DNA of 7,540 bases from Prevotellaceae bacterium (GTDB lineage Bacteria; Bacteroidota; Bacteroidia; Bacteroidales; UBA932), in NCBI GenBank assembly GCA_031288855.1, contig JAITQQ010000002.1, forward strand, positions 1 through 7,540. The letters run 5' to 3'. The first letter of the stretch is position 1; the number at the start of each line of letters is the position of its first letter. This document shows, piece after piece, positions 6,300 through 7,540 of this stretch. A program made the translations under genes and the position numbers. The notes below the pieces were generated by a model. It made no database searches. It had not been told where the DNA came from and saw only the letters and a program-made list of their open reading frames with translations.

Positions 6300-7532
6300 C
6301 TCCGCGTCTCCGTAGTTTTCGTAGCTGTTCACCACCACCTTTTCTCCCGGCTCCAGTCCTTCGAGCACCTCGTAGAAATCGGGGTTTTGGTGACCAATCC
6401 GTATTTCCTTCCGGTAGGCGCTGCTGCCGTCGCCGGACAGTTTGAAAATCCATTTGCCGCCGGTTTGCTGATAAAATCCGCCGCGCGGGATGAGCACCGC
6501 TTCAATTTCATCGCCAAGCGCAATGCGGATTTGCAGCGATTGTCCCCGCCGGATGCCGTCGGGGGCAGTGCCCTTGAATAGCATATCGACGGCAAAACGC
6601 CCGCTCGACACCTGCGTGTAAACTTTCTTAATGACGAGCGTGTAGAGGCTGTCGCCCTGTTTGTACTGTCCTTCCAACCCGGCATAAATCCGCGAGATGT
6701 AGTGCTCGTCCACATCCACCCGCACCTTGAAACCGCTCAACACGTCCACCTGCCCGATGCGTTCCCCCTTGTTCTTGCTTTGCCCGATTTCGGCGTCGAG
6801 CGACGTCAATTGTCCGTCAACCGGCGCACAAACCGTGAGCCCCGCAAACTTCCGGCGCATCAGGTCGAGGCCGTTTTTCGCGCCCTCATACGACTGCGTC
6901 ACCTGCTCCATCTGCTGCGCGGAGGCAATAGAATCCTGTTGTAATATTTCTATCGTCAGCCTTTGCTTTTCCGCCAAATAGTTGTAATTGTTTTCCGACG
7001 CCTGATACTCCTGCTCGCTGATAGTGCGCGTTTCAAACAGCTTTTTGTTCATATCGAATATCCGTTTGGCTTCCCGCAACTGGCTTTCCACATCCACCGA
7101 CTGGTTCAGTTTCGAAATGGTATTCTGCCGCGCGTTGTTCTGCGCAATTTGCATTTGCATCAACAGGTTGTACACCGACGTTTCCTGCGTGATGAGACTA
7201 AGCTCCAAATCGGTGTTGCTCAGTTGCAAAATCGGCTGACCTTTCTTCAGGAACGCTCCGTCTTCCACAAAAATTTCCTCCACGCGGCCGCCCTCCTGCA
7301 AGTCGAGATAAATGGTAGAGATGGGTTGGATAATGCCCGTTACCGGGACAAATTCGCGGAACTTGTCGCGTTTCACTTCCGCTATCGTCATGCGTTCCCT
7401 GTTCACATTCAGTATCGACTTCCCGAACGTGCCGGCCACGAGCCATCCCAGCAGCAGCACGCCCAGTCCCGCACCCAAAAGCAGAAGGATTTTCTTCACT
7501 GTCCATTTTTTCTTTTCGATAATTCTGTCCAT
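6279..7532 (-). CDS. Periplasmic adaptor (membrane fusion) protein, MacA/HlyD type
   Basis: This 417-residue protein links an inner-membrane ABC transporter to an outer-membrane channel. A short basic N-terminus (KKKWTVKK) precedes one membrane anchor (about 14-34), so the bulk is periplasmic. The barrel-sandwich (lipoyl-like) domain is split: GIIQP...GGRVEEIFVEDGAFLKKGQPILQL (about 66-104) and GLTVCAPVDGQLTSLDAEIGQ (about 231-251). Between them lies a long alpha-hairpin coiled coil (about 111-228), rich in Gln, Glu and Lys. A beta-barrel (about 267-342, ending RRGQSLQIRIALGD) and a membrane-proximal domain (about 345-412) follow. No lipobox is seen, unlike lipid-anchored adaptors. It is the first gene of the operon within the window; a TolC-like gene may lie further upstream, outside the window. 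The ATG at 7532 directly precedes the anchor region. The final residues come from a heptamer array, though family members commonly end with a similar hydrophobic-basic tail. Confidence 0.93.
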   Translation of the reverse strand: MDRIIEKKKWTVKKILLLLGAGLGVLLLGWLVAGTFGKSILNVNRERMTIAEVKRDKFREFVPVTGIIQPISTIYLDLQEGGRVEEIFVEDGAFLKKGQPILQLSNTDLELSLITQETSVYNLLMQMQIAQNNARQNTISKLNQSVDVESQLREAKRIFDMNKKLFETRTISEQEYQASENNYNYLAEKQRLTIEILQQDSIASAQQMEQVTQSYEGAKNGLDLMRRKFAGLTVCAPVDGQLTSLDAEIGQSKNKGERIGQVDVLSGFKVRVDVDEHYISRIYAGLEGQYKQGDSLYTLVIKKVYTQVSSGRFAVDMLFKGTAPDGIRRGQSLQIRIALGDEIEAVLIPRGGFYQQTGGKWIFKLSGDGSSAYRKEIRIGHQNPDFYEVLEGLEPGEKVVVNSYENYGDAEELRVKN

Positions 7533-7540
7533 GAGTTTTT

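Overview
The window looks like chromosomal DNA of a Bacteroidota species, most likely Bacteroidales. Reasons: the rightward partial gene at the left edge matches DUF5618, a small family I know only from this phylum; the permeases are the long (~800 residue) two-domain FtsX/MacB type that is typical there; most starts have an A/T-rich leader and no Shine-Dalgarno; and A/T-rich heptamer repeats sit between genes. Coding DNA is moderately GC-rich, apart from one small AT-rich gene.

Layout. Positions 1-333 (+) hold the 3' part of a DUF5618 gene. After a 9-base gap everything else is on the minus strand and reads right to left as one probable operon: a periplasmic adaptor of the MacA/HlyD type (7532-6279), a MacB/LolD-type ATPase (6252-5539), a first FtsX-like permease (5535-3139), a small four-helix-bundle protein of the 23S rRNA intervening-sequence (S23/IVP) family (3089-2721), and a second FtsX-like permease (2688-343). 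The adaptor, ATPase and permeases should form a tripartite ABC efflux or export machine: ATPase on the cytoplasmic face, permeases in the inner membrane as a homo- or heterodimer, adaptor bridging the periplasm to a TolC-like channel not encoded here. The substrate cannot be read from sequence.

The most unusual part is the small gene between the two permeases and the repeats around it. Arrays of the heptamer TAAGAAC/TAAGAGT lie on both sides of the four-helix-bundle gene in inverted orientation and share a perfect 22-base inverted repeat (2712-2733 and 3117-3138). A third short array covers the end of the adaptor gene before the ATPase; 21 of its bases are identical to the array at 3112-3132. 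The small gene is much more AT-rich than its neighbours. This resembles a non-autonomous cassette inserted in a transporter operon, and its form (S23-family ORF between inverted ends) recalls the intervening sequences of bacterial 23S rRNA, here within a presumed mRNA.

There is no gene-free stretch longer than about 50 bases. I saw no tRNA, rRNA, CRISPR array, transposase, reverse transcriptase or convincing promoter or terminator.
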